Below the pieces are notes generated by a model that was given only the letters and a program-made list of their open reading frames with translations, was not told the origin of the DNA and ran no database searches. Shown piece after piece: positions 46,101-59,580 of a DNA stretch of 64,000 nucleotides (the stretch's first letter is position 1; the number at the start of each line of letters is the position of its first letter). Where the stretch lies: the NCBI GenBank assembly GCA_947652605.1, contig OX393579.1:1364001-1428000 (forward strand). The letters run 5' to 3'. Position numbers and translations under genes: made by a program. Source of the DNA: Elmis aenea (lineage: Eukaryota; Arthropoda; Insecta; Coleoptera; Elmidae).

Positions 46101-49100
46101 AGTTCTATTGGCAAGTGCGTGGGCAGCAACTTGATCTCAATTTATTAATATATGCGAATTTGCAACGCAAAAAAAAACTTGGGCATTAATTCTGACGAAA
46201 TCACACGTGCTAAGCAACGCTGACAGGTGCTAGTTTACAGGGAAACATAATATTACGTCTGATAGAGAAAATTAAAGAAAACTCGTTCACAATTCTAAAG
46301 AATACATCCACAAAAAAAATCACAAGGTAAAAATACAAACGAAACTGCTTAAAAAAGCTGTAATTATATACAAATTAATGCATAAAACCGGTATGCAGAT
46401 ACAAATTAATCTTCGGATGAACGAACAGCAGTCGTAATATTCACAATAAGAGACGAATTAAGATTTTAAACGATTCATAGCAGTATCATGAATTTAATAT
46501 CAGCTAAAATAGATTTTTATTGGGAAATTTTACGATCCAAGCGAGTTTTAACGAGTATTTTGATCCATGCTTATGCCGAGAAAAGACTTGAGTGATTAAG
46601 TTCGTAAAAACTTCATAAAAACCTATTCTTTAAATTGATGAAAATTGGTCAAGATATATTCAAACAAATCTCAAACAACGTTTGGTATCTTAAATTCTTA
46701 TTAAGGATAAAAATAATTAAATCGTTGTAAAATACAGCACCGACAATGTTTTTTAAACACAATTAAGAGTAATTGGATCAGAAACAAAGTAAAATATTTG
46801 CTTAAATAACAATTGTACAAAAAAGGCGTCAATTAATTTCGCCTTTCCGTATAATTTGTTTGAAAAGATTCAGTTTTAATTAAAAATAAATACAGCGTTC
46901 GCTCTAGCTAGAGGAACGATGGTCGTCAGAGTTAAATTATTTTAGGAAAATCAAATCGTTAAAATTACTTTTTCCGCAAGAAATATTACTGGAAAGATCA
47001 AATAAACCACAAAACGACAAAATTTGTTGAACTTTGCGTTGAAAACCTTTAAAAAATTCAGCAATGGTTTGTTAAGCTAGCGCAACTCCAAAGAAAATGT
47101 AGATATGCAATTGTTGAAACCTCTAGAATAAAATTCAGACGTTTATTTTTGCAAAAAATAAAACAGTTGTTTAAGAAAAATGGGCTTGCATAACTTTCTA
47201 CACATTGTTAATTAATACTGGATGTAATCTAGTACTTTTTGACTTATTTTAATTTTATTTAATCAAATAAACAATCCTATTTTATTACATAATTGATACT
47301 GATCAAGAGACGAAAGTCTAGCAGTTTAAAAAACAATCTTCATAAAATCATTAATTAAACTTTCTTACATCACTGCTACACGTAGGTAGTCTTTAAATTA
47401 AAAGAGCTCCCCAATAACACAAACACTTTTTTGATACTGTAATTTTTACTAAATAAAATTGTATTCGTGTTCACATACACAAAACGATTTTTTGATTATG
47501 TTTTTTGTACAAGTTGGGCATCCTGAAAAATACAACTTTAAACGAAAAAAGTGTCCTACAACCAGTTTCATACAACTTTGAAGTTTTCCTGCGTTGTTAA
47601 GGGCAAAAAAATGCGTGTATTGTAGCTGAAAGTTAAAGGTTGGTCAGAGTTTAAAAGAATTTTCTCATTTGTTATTCAAATACACGTGTGCATTTGTAGG
47701 TTGTTGAAAGATTTATAGTGACTCGAAAACATATTTGCGAGCTCGTTCAAGTAATAATATTTATGAATTCCTCTAATAGTGGTTTGATTATTTACATTGG
47801 AAGGAACTAATTCCTTCGAATTAAATATACATCGAAATATAAAAGCGAATTTCAAAAGTGTAATGTTTAACATTGAGTAAATAATTTAGCATTAAAAAAA
47901 GTAATAGTTGTTTATTACAATCATGGCATAGGATCAATTTAAGAAATATTGTTACATTTCTACACTTCATAAATCAAAACCTAATCAAAAAAGTGTGTAC
48001 AAATTCGTAGCTGTTCGTCCAAGCTTTCATAATAATTTTAACCACAAAAATCCATATAATCTGGAGCCATTCAATACCAAAAGTGTACAGTGCTGAATTA
48101 ATTACTAACAAAGTCATTAATTAACGTAATTGGCACTGACCTTTGAAACAAAACTCGATGAACAGCAATCCGCTTTATGCAAAACATAAGCAAACCAACA
48201 GAAAATTACTACATACTAATAAATGATATATTAAAGTGCATCTACAGAAATTCATACATTTATAGTGCAAAGGTTGTTGGGCATATTTAAATTTACACAT
48301 TTTCTTCGCGTTTTTATTTTTGTTAACGTTCACCTTTAAATTATACATTCATTAAACTTATAAAGCATCAAAATGAAAATTTTTCTTTTTTTAATATAAC
48401 AAAGTTTTACATTTAAATGCAAGATTTCTTCGTAGCAAAAGTTTTTAAAATAAAATTTAAATACTTATACTTACACTTAGGTACAAAAATTATACGACGT
48501 TTTGCGGTTAAAGTAAATACATCACCGATAAGCAGAAATGCGTCCGAGCGAAGTGAAAAACTTTTTAAAATAAAACTTCCTCTAAGAGAGATGTACAATT
48601 ACAATTTAAAAATATATTTTCCCCGTTTAAGGTTTGTAAACAACAAGTTAAGCGAAAACTGTAGCAAAATCTATACTTTCAAATGCAATAAAAATTTTTT
48701 TGGTAAAGTAATTTGATTTTTATTTATGTCTAGACACTTTAAAAAAAGTGACCAATTAGATTCGTCAGCCTGTAAGGATGTGGCAGATGATACCTTTCAC
48801 GGATAATTAATAACACATAAAGAAACCATGACAGGTACAACTGTATAATCATTTATACTTTTTTTACTATTAAGCTGACACTATGTTCAAAATAAGCAAT
48901 TAAAAAAGAAACAAATTTGAATGTTTAGAATAATTATGTAATCCAAAATTATTTGCACAGTGCACCGCAAATATTTTAACAGTAACAGTATTTTAAAACT
49001 AGTAGCGACAATTTTGTTACAAATTGAAATGAAAAAGCGAAATTTTATTTTTGGAATGTCTACTAGATTGAAATATCAATCGTTTTTGTGGTAATCTTCG

Positions 49101-50810
49101 CGAAATTGTCGGTGGCATTAAAAAAAGTAACAGAACGAAAATAATTTATAATTGACAGTCGATTGAAAATTATTTAAACTAAAGCAAATGATTTCAAAAC
49201 ACATTCAGTATTTCATCAAACATCTCGTGTAGTTAGGCCTCATTTCAGACTCGTTCAGGAAAAAAGTAAATTGCTGTCGACTCCCAGCGCTTACAAATAC
49301 GTTTCTAATTAGCTTAAGACATTTTCAATACTAAAAGCATGTCCCTTTGATACACAGTAAATTCAAATGATATACTTTTAAAATGTCGTCAAAGACTGCC
49401 TTTAATTATCTGTCAAATCGATTGAGAAATAATGGATATAACGGTATTCCTCGAGATAATTTTGCACCACTTGCGGATGTAAACAAGATTTCCTTCATAG
49501 TGAGCGAACAAAAATAACGAGCCGAAGTAAATTAAGTACAAAATTGAAACAATCGAACGTTGTCCTTTGTCCTTTATTCGTTCGATTCAATTAAGTAGGT
49601 TTTCGTAAAATGGAAGGTTCTTTAACTTAAAAGTGCACCTATAGAACACTACGAGAAGTTCCCGAGAGTTCCTCAATATTTTTTTTTTACTATTATTTGT
49701 ATGTCTGCAAAATATCAGTGTGTGCAAAAATAAATTTTGTAAGAAATTTTAGACTTTTTCCCTTAAGCAGGTTGATATTTTTTTTTTTAAATTAGTGTTT
49801 GTTACACATTTTCGAAATACAGTTAAAACGCAGGCTTTGAAGCAATGTTAATTTCACTGACCGGAACAAATAAACTACATTTATTTAATAGCATCGCAAA
49901 AGCTACAAAATTAAAGCAATTATAAATTTGTTATCGGCACAGTACCCATAAATTTGCGAGTTTATCGGCTTTGTACTTTCACAAATAGGCCAATTACAGA
50001 TAATAGTGTAATATGACGATTAAATATCAATGCTAAACTATCAAGTGCGTACTGTATTTAAACATGTATTCAAAAATTTGGCTTAAAACTCAAATAACTC
50101 GGTTGCAAATACTAAAATGTTTCACTAAAACTTGTAATTTATTTTTTATTTTACTACACTACAAGATTATGTAGCTTAGAGATGAGTAATTAGGTGCATT
50201 AGATTTTTAAATACAGTGTTTCCAGTTTGGAAAATAAAACGTATTTAAAAATTTAGCATAAAAAAATAAATGTTAATCTTGCTAAAGAGAAACGTAAAAG
50301 TTTATTTGCTTTTATATTTTGCTTTTAATAAGCATTAAAAATTTGCAGTAACTAGCGTATTAACTGAAGAAAAACAACTCCTTTGAGATAAATCATGTTT
50401 AAATACAACGATGCATCTATTGTTTTAATTTTGAAGAATAACATAGGTAGTTAATGAAGTGTCAAAATACAGCATTTTTGCAAACAAACTTTAATCAATT
50501 CGAATTGAAAACCGCAGCTTCTGAAATTAATTCTGCCCACAGAACCAGTCACTTGCAAAAAACCAATTTTTACAATTGGCTAAACGAATTGAAGTTGGCC
50601 GTGCAGTGAGATAATTAATTCCGTTGCCACGATTCGGGCTACAGCAATCAACCGATTAACTTTCAGTTGTTTTTAACATCGACAAGCTTACCCTAGTGAA
50701 GAAATTTGTTCATGAACTATAAAATGAACCAGAATATGCTACAAGGTTGAAGCTGTATAAAATTTAAAGTTAGGAAACACATAGAATTAGTTAGAGTTTT
50801 TTTTCATAGC

Positions 50811-50874
50811 TATTTACCAGTCGCAATTAGCTGCCGATAATAGTACTTTGCGCTTCTATAATTAATCACTATAT
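50811..50874 (+). repeat. Direct repeat flanking the palindrome, left
   Basis: It runs from TATTTACCAG to CTTCTATAATTAATCACTAT. The same two end blocks recur at 51071-51166 with a longer, diverged middle. Confidence 0.5.
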
Positions 50875-50909
50875 CCATTAAAATACAGTATTTTATTAAA
50901 GGACCCTTA

Positions 50910-51049
50910 TGGTGCCTGTCCACGTGAGAGTAAACAACTCTCGATAGCAGCGTCGCCAAGGACACAGCCAATCGCGAGTTACTCTCAGGGGCTGTATCCT
51001 TGGTGAAGCTGCTATCGAGAGTAGTTTACTCTCACGTGGACAGGCACCA
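50910..51049. mobile_element. Near-perfect palindromic element with TTA target duplication
   Basis: Two 60-bp arms (TGGTGCCTGTCCACGTGAGA at the left end) pair with only four mismatches around a loop of about 20 bases. TTA lies directly outside both ends (50907-50909 and 51050-51052). The element is markedly GC-richer than its surroundings. A 3-bp TTA duplication with terminal inverted repeats suggests a PIF/Harbinger-like MITE (inference). It could also be expressed as a long hairpin RNA. Confidence 0.8.
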
Positions 51050-51070
51050 TTAAAATGCTACCATTATAGT

Positions 51071-51166
51071 TATTTACCAGCTGTTTTAAGCTTTGTCAGA
51101 GCAACGTATTGGTCGAAAAAAACTGCCAGAAACCGTGCTCTGTGCTTCCATAATTAATCACTATAT
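51071..51166 (+). repeat. Direct repeat flanking the palindrome, right
   Basis: It runs from TATTTACCAG to CTTCCATAATTAATCACTAT and matches 50811-50874 at both ends. Confidence 0.5.
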
Positions 51167-54100
51167 AGATGTAGTGCCATAAAAATAGATGAAGCACAAG
51201 GTATATTCTGTGGTTGAAAGTGAATAATGAATGGTGTTAGGTACAAATATTCTTGAAATAAAACTACACGATTTTAATTTAAAAACCCATTAAGGAGTTC
51301 AACGTAACAGTCGACAAACGCAAGAAAGTTCACGGTAAAAAAAAAGTAGATTAATGTCCTTCATACCACATAACAATATAGTAACAGTGACTTACTGTCG
51401 GTTCTCATAGTAGTACGCCGCACTCATTAACAGGAATTTAACAAATTGAGCTTTTTGAGCTAATTAACTCGGCTCAAATTAAGTTCAATTTAGTATTTCG
51501 GGAACTCGACATAGGCTGACGGTAACAAACATTTACTAAGGGGACGCTTGAATAAACTAACCATTTCCTGCACTAAACAGTAGATATGTTTGCGAGGCCG
51601 CATATGTAACTAGGCAATATATGCTCAACATCTTCATGTTTGCACATCTGTTAACTTTTAACTGCACATCACTTCTAGTTGCCACAATATTTTAGTAACG
51701 ACATAAACATTAAGCGTGCTATTGCAGTATAACATGCATCAAGTTTAGTAACATACTAATAAAAATATTAAATTACACTAAAAACACACCAAAACCAGCA
51801 TCTGGGTAAATTATGAGTTACAGAAATGTGCATGTTTTAACAAAAACCTTGGCAATATTATTAACAAAAGGCAATTTGAATCTGATGAAGAACTGTAACC
51901 AATTCAGCTTAACGCACGACTTTAATGTTTTTTCAAAAACGAGTTACAGAACTGATATAATTAGACTTTAAAACAAGTCTTACTATAAAAAAAAAAGAAG
52001 TATTTAAAACTCTTTAATCATCTAACAACCAAAAACAAAGCACTAACTAAACGCATACCAAAAATCTAAAAAAAAATACAGTTCAAATCTGATTAATTAG
52101 AGAAAGTCATTTTAAAATCTAGGCTAGCCTGAATTTGAATAAAGGTGGCACAAATCCAAAACTGGCCCACATATGGTAGATAATATTATTTTGTTGTCGA
52201 GATTTTCTCATGAAATAAAAACAGTACACTTTCAATAATTCATTAAAAAAATGTGAAAGTACATGCGCACTCGTTAAAAGAAAAATTTTAAAACGTCTGC
52301 GGAAATCTGGCAAAAGTATTAATATTGCAACAACGAATTAATTTTAAGAAATGCTTGCATTCGTTAAAGTGTCAGTGAAATTTACTCAACACGGCGTTCG
52401 GTTATAATTAAGTCTTTAAAACCGGAATTACCAATATTTCCTTTTTTGGATTGAATATACAGAAATCTCAAATCAAAAATTAAATGTTAAATTTAACGAA
52501 TAATATGCGAAGTTAGCATAATTATAAAGCAATCCATTCACAATATATTCGTTAAGCAATTAATTTGTAACAAAATTCTTGTGAGTCTGCAAACGTAAAC
52601 AAATTTCGATTAAAATTACCATTCAAATACAACAAATCAGTGAACTTGCTTACTCTAATACTGACAGCTCTTGAAATATCTGCTCGTTACATAGTACAAA
52701 CCAGCCCAATTAATCTAATTTAATTATTAAAAGCAACGTTTAGAGCTTCAGAAGTCGTTTAACAAATGTAATATTTAATTTTAGTTATCAGATGTAGCTT
52801 AATAAAAAACAGAACATGCACAACGCTTCAAATTATATTCAAAAATATATTTTGGTAGAGGTACTTTCAGGTTATTTATGTTGCTAGTGTTTCTAAAACA
52901 CGATTGGAATATTACAGATCGTTTGAAGTGCTGTGAGTTATTAATTAAAAGTGAATAGAATCGAAATATAACATGAACAAAATCGGAACTGGAGCAAAAG
53001 CTATTTGGATACAAACAAAAAATGATTTGAATTATTTATTTGTGTTTTTTGGTGATTTGCTTGCAAGTTTTAATGTAAGATTAGAACCAATTAATATTTT
53101 GGGGATTTAAAACATATTGACACACAAAAATTATTTTGAAAAACAAGACAGACATAGCTGATCGAATATTAGGATTATAAAAAAACACAAAAAGATTTAA
53201 GCATCAACAATATTTCTTGGTTTTAGTTGGAAAGCTCCTCAAACATTGACGTTGTAAGATGCCTTAACGACACTTTGAATTTTTAAATACGTTTTATAAT
53301 TAAGTAAACCGTTAATTTTATCTTGTAAAAAAAAACAGTCACTTAAATTATTCGAAATTAATGCTTTATAGCCGATTTTAAGGTCATGGAATACAATTAC
53401 GTACTTAAAATGTTTACAAGATTGTCATTCAGCACAATTTAGAAAAATTCAAATTCGAATTTAAGATTAAAAATAAAACATCCCTAGTAGCTTGAAGAAT
53501 AGTGGAAAAACGCAATAACAAATGCGCATTACGAAATGTGGTCGACATTTGAGCGAACAGATGAAATTAAAGAGATTGAAAATTACTCCAGATATGAAGA
53601 GCATGTCAATTTCCTGTCTTCTAGCAAGCTTTTAGCAAAATAAACGAGCAAAATCGATGTTCAGTTTTGTATTGTGGGCAAAGCTGATCACTAATAAATA
53701 AGCCAAGCGGTACAGTTTTGTAATGATCTAAAACACAAGGTACAAAAATTGTATCCAATTCTTCCCAACAGGAAATGCGATTTAAGAAGCACCTGTTGTG
53801 TTTATATTACAAGTCACGGACGGGACTGTAGACTCATCAAACTTTGTGGAAATGAAATGTGTACGCTGCTAATTACAATTCCACTGCTCACAATGTCTGC
53901 TAGCAAATGAAATTATTTATAGCGATTACGAACGATTACAGCAAAATGTACAGGTGAATAAAAAAAAAAAGCTTATAACATCATGAGAAATTGATGAAAA
54001 TATGAAGAAAATCATGTCGATTAAGACTGTTTGCTCACAAAAATACGTCTGGAAGCAGTTTATGATATGTTGCCAGGAAAAACAATACCAACTCGATCAA

Positions 54101-57100
54101 TTTAAAGACATTAATACGTTAAAATAAAATAAGAACCGATTAGGAATGCAATACGAAGCTCACCAGAAAATTATAATTAAAATAATGTGGAGTAAAGAGA
54201 CTAAACTTTGACAAAATAAGTTTTAGGAAATGAAATAAATAATTTATTGTAATTAAGTGATATGAAATAAGTTTAATTAACTTCATTTTCCAATTTTTAT
54301 TGACAATGTATGTTGTTTGATAGTCTTTCTAAATACCATTCAAGATGAAATATTTTTCAAAGAATTGCAGTATTTTCCATGGAAACTTTGGCCAATTTCA
54401 GTCCACAGAAAATTTTCAGATGACGTTTTGTGTCGTGAAATTATTGGAAATTTTCATGTAAATCAAAAAAATCCCAAAAAAACATGTTGTTTAAGTGTTA
54501 CACATAAAAAGATTTGCAATGCAAGCACTGATAATATAGTTATTGATTATATTTCTGCAATTCAATGGCAATCAAAATGATTAACTAAACAAGAACATCT
54601 TAATATTTAAATAAATTAATGCATTTTAAATATAAATAATATAAAAATATAAGCATAAAGTAATTTGTATTATTGTGATTTATTAAGTGTAGCGTATTTT
54701 GTGAAATTTTTGCCAACTTTATATCGATGTATTTTTGTTCATACACCAAACATCGATGACAGAGGGTGTTAATAAGAATATTTTAAAACGCAAAGCGTTC
54801 AAAATCGTCCCAGCAATGAGATGTGAAACAAATATGCTAGCGTCAAATTTACCTTCTGGAGTAAACTAATTTTACGCCCAGCGAACTCCACATGTCATAG
54901 GAACTCGACTATTATCTCGCATAGGTGGGACACACATTTCAAAGCAATCGCATTTATTAAATAAACTTTGACTACAATAATTCAAATGCCATATCTAATA
55001 CAGCGATAGAAATTTTGCTACACAGATGCATCTCTTGACATTCTTCACCTTTTATTAGATTCATATTCACTTAATTTGAACACAGGGGCACATTTCTTGG
55101 TATAACAGAACTTTATTGGACTTGATTTGAAATACAAGATAGACTTCGAAATATTTTCTTTTAAACGAATTTATTCTGTGCGTATATCCGATGTAAAAAG
55201 ACATATTTTTTTGAATACCGATGAAAGAATGTCAAGTTGTGCACGAGGCTTCTTCGTCTTTGTGATCCTATCTTCTGATTTATCTCTGTTAAATATGCTA
55301 CGATCTAAGATCCGAGCTACCTAACCGTTTCTGTTTAGCTATCGTTAAATTAATATGCAAAGTAGGGAGTTAGTTTCCGGGGTGATTCATAACTGAATAT
55401 TTTCTCACTGTACCACGCGGTCTAAACTTAAAATTTGACACGAATATATTTTGCGGTCGTGTACAACGGGACAATAAAAGCACGTAAACTCTGAGAAGAA
55501 ATATATAAAACGTTCTAAAATATTTTTAAAAAAAGTTGAAAGATTTAATCAAAGAACCCAAAAACCATGATTTCAACATGGACAGCAGTAATAAAACTAG
55601 AGATTTAAAGAAGGTACAGTTACCCACATTAACAGTGTCCTGATATTATATATTTATAAACAGTCTCTGTGTTACTACGTTTGTTACATTATTGTCTTTT
55701 TGCTGTCCATTTCAATTTTAAAGCCTCATGTGCAATGATGTATTTACAAGGCAGATGCTTCAGATATATGAATGAGCACTAACTAATAACACTTCTACGT
55801 GACTAAAACCGCAACACGAAACGGCGTTTTGTACTTTTAGTGGAATATGGTTCAAACTTTTTCAGTTCTACATTTTCGAATAATCATCTGCTACATGTGG
55901 TGCACGGTTGTTCACTGACATTGCTGCCAATTTGACACGTTTTTCGTGAATATTAAAAATTAGTAATTGTTTCATGGAAAAATGTCAGTTATTTTTTTAA
56001 TAGGAAACATATCCAGTTTTATTTGTAAAATGGAAAAGTTATGCAATTTGAAAGGGGCACGTTCAATAACAAATGAAATACTAATTGGTTTTTAATCGAA
56101 TGTATTGGCTTATACTCCACTAGTTGTTGTTTTTTTCTTCGATAAAACTCCATTAATTTTGCTCCATTTTCGTCTACAACTTCCAAGGGTTTCATGCATT
56201 ATAAACATTTCGAAACCGCGTAGAATAGTAACACACGTGAAGGCAATAAATAAAAAATGTCCCATTTCGTCTGTGTAAATAAAGATAAACATTGTAGATA
56301 ATTGATTGAAATCGGCCCGGGACAATGAAGTTTTTTGCAAGTTTACGAAGTGGTCGAAAAAGGGATTAGTTGCTATACGTTACCAATTGTGAACCGCGAA
56401 ACTTTTCCTAAGGATTAGTTTTCCTGACATGATTTATAATAAAAATATTAAAGGAAAAACAAACACAGTTTGTGTGTTTACATAACACTAATACAAAATA
56501 CAATATAGGTATCCTATTAGTTGTAATAATTATTGAGCTGTCTTTATTGTAGGTCGAGTTGTCCGTTTGGCTGATTGTCCTTGCCAAATTTGAAAATTAA
56601 AAATTAATTCAAGAATGATCTTTAAAATTCTGCTTTTAAAATATGTACAACAACAATAATACGAAAATCTTTTTGTTGTATTAATTTAACTGTCTTTGTT
56701 AAGCCCTAAATGAAACTATTGTGAAATATTTAAGAATTAACAATTAGCTTTCGATTTTGACATTAAAATCCAGCCTTTTTTGAGGTAAATTGGTCCAATT
56801 ATAGCAACTGGTACACTTACATGAATAAAGTTAATAGCACAGGTGTAAAAATGTTACTGTAAGAGTTTTACCACAACCATTAAAAGTAAATTTATCAACA
56901 AGTGCTGAATTCATAAATATTATCAACAATAAACCAGTTTCACAAAAATGTACCTGCATTTAAATTTGTAATTTACAGATAACAATTCATCGAATTTAAC
57001 AACTAGAGCGACAGTTTTCTTTAAACTTGCAAGAGTTCTGAGTGCAAAAGTTGGGCAGTAAATCCTGAACCACAGCACTAACCTCTGCACTCACCATAAA

Positions 57101-58671
57101 TTCCTACATTTTATTTATTTCTTGTCGCCACTTTTAAGCAAATTTTACTACCACGGTTGCACCTTCCGTGTGCCTCTTCCATATTTGCAAACGTTTTAAA
57201 AAGAATAGAATAATCATTGCAAATTAGTAATAATTTGTGTGAATCACTTTTAAAATATGCGACCTCGAAGTTTTCTTTGTAATTTATTGCAGAAAGAAAA
57301 TTGAACAATATAAATTTGGTATTCTTTAAAACACTTTTCAAGCTATATATTTATTATTTTTCAGGATATATTTACAAGAGTACCTTTTTTGTTGTTGTTA
57401 TTAAATTACCACAAAGAATACACCGATAATTGTGTAAATAATTATCGTCCATTAGTTTTGAAGATGCTTTTTCAATTGAGAATGATTCAAACACGATTTT
57501 TTCGTTATCTCTGACACATTTTTTTAAATCCACTTAACACAATTTATTTAAGCTATCTATGGTACCTGTACTTTATTATGTATTTAATTACCACGATATA
57601 AACAGCAAAAAATGTACTAAAACTTTTTTTTTACCATTGACGATTACAAACAGTTGACGAAGCCCGACATTTCTCTTAAATAAATAAATATTATATCGAC
57701 TACTTGATGTTTTTAAATAAACAAATCCACAAAAATTCCAATAATTAAAAACTCAAATTACTTCACAAAAATAAATTATCAGTGTTTTCGATTGAGCAAG
57801 CCATAAAGACTTGCCTACTGAAAATAAAAAACGACCTTTCACATTTCATATACAACTCAAAATTACTTTATAAACTTTTTTCAACGATAAGATATTCAAA
57901 AGCCCTAAGTAAATTAAGTTACGCATTTAATAAGAATTCCGAAACTGATTTTACTGTACATAATATCAAAGATACGTGTAAACCAAAACTTTATAATTTA
58001 GCTAATTAAATTTATAATAATCAAGACTGTGCACTAAAAGTTACTAAACCAAACATAAACCAATAATTGCATTATTCGATAATGCACCTATTAAATTTCC
58101 AAAACTTTCCCAATTATGATTGTTGAACTTAACACAATGCATTATGAGACTAGAATAACTAAAGTCAATTTGATTTGAAGTTAGTGTCATCACAAAATGA
58201 CCTAGTTAATCAACTCTGTTAACGACTCGTTATTCATAAAATTGTGACTGATTTTCCTAATTCAGCTATTGCCAAACTTTTCCAATAATACTTTTATAAA
58301 TGAAAAATTAAAGTGACCAAATTTTTAAATGACTCTTGACAACACTACAACACATTAACACAATGTTTTTATTCGATAATTTAAATATTTTCCTGTGCTT
58401 AGGTACATCGAGATGTTAAGTGACCAGGGGAAACTATTCATGACCACGTATTCGAAAAATTTCAGAATATTTTCAATAAAAATTCGTGTACAGACTACAC
58501 CCAATACATTTACCAAAGACAGCGACATAAACTTTTTAATTACTTCGAAATGTAACAAAACTGTATCAAAAAAACACAATTTACAACGTACCATTATAAT
58601 AAAAATGTATGTTATATGCCAATTAAAAATGATAAAACACCGCATTACAAGCAAAGGTTAACTGTAAGTTG

Positions 58672-58708
58672 GCAGTTATATATTTCACATAATTATATAT
58701 TTCACATA
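58672..58708 (+). repeat. Short tandem duplication (17 bp x 2)
   Basis: TTATATATTTCACATA occurs twice in a row with one intervening base change. Confidence 0.7.
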
Positions 58709-59479
58709 AAAAAAACGTCATCACTGCATCAAAACTATAAAAAAAAAAATATGGCAGGAAATGAGTTTTAACCGTACTTCATCCATTTAAAAAGATGCAG
58801 TAAAGATTGTCGGTTATTTTTTCTATTCGAAATTAAGTATTAGAATCAAAACGCAGTTGGATGATTAAGACATATATTAATTAATCCTTTGTAGTATAAA
58901 AACAATTACTAATATCATCAAATATGTCACAGACTTATCAACAATGATATTCCGCGTAAAGCTAATAAATAAAGTTGAGTAAAGCGTTTCAATATAAACA
59001 ATACAATGTAAAACAAAAAGGAATATTTTTGTGGACGAAACCAAGTATTAATCAAAGAAATTGCCCAATGAGTTATAAAGACAGAACATTTTTGAATCGA
59101 TTAGCATATACTAGGCGAATAAAAACGACGAAAAATATATTTATTAACTGTATTAGGCAAATTAGTACGACTATAAACACAGTTTTAAATAGGATGTTTT
59201 GAAAAACATCCGTTAATATAACTATTATAATTTCCTGTGGTCCAGTATGTTTACAAAAACGTTAAACAACTTCGCTAAAAAAACTTTGAATTTCGCCATC
59301 CAAACTGATATATTTGTATATAATGTTAAGATGATACTATATAAATAGGTTCAAATACAAGTTACGTATCGCATTCATAAAGAATCTCTTGTAGAAATGC
59401 TTAACTAGTTTTAAGACACAGTTTTTTTTTGTTAGTAGCTACTTATTTATTTTATAACATAAAACAGCAACTTAAAAAC

Positions 59480-59580
59480 AGAAGAGAGTCTTCAAACTGG
59501 TCAAATATATCAACAAGAGATTCTCAATAAAAAAAATTTAGTAATTTTTCATTAAACTTATCCTATAAACTCATCATTTA
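59480..59580 (+). repeat. Dispersed repeat family A copy
   Basis: The core GAGAGTCTTCAAACTGGTCA is followed by AATATATCAACAAGAGATTC, an A-run and TTCATTAAACTTATCC. Weaker relatives were seen near 11901, 47300 and 61185 (the last inverted). Confidence 0.5.

Noticed and set aside
48417..48716. 99-codon plus-strand open frame
   Set aside because: Lys, Asn and Phe-rich peptide typical of random AT-rich DNA. A long open frame also exists on the other strand.
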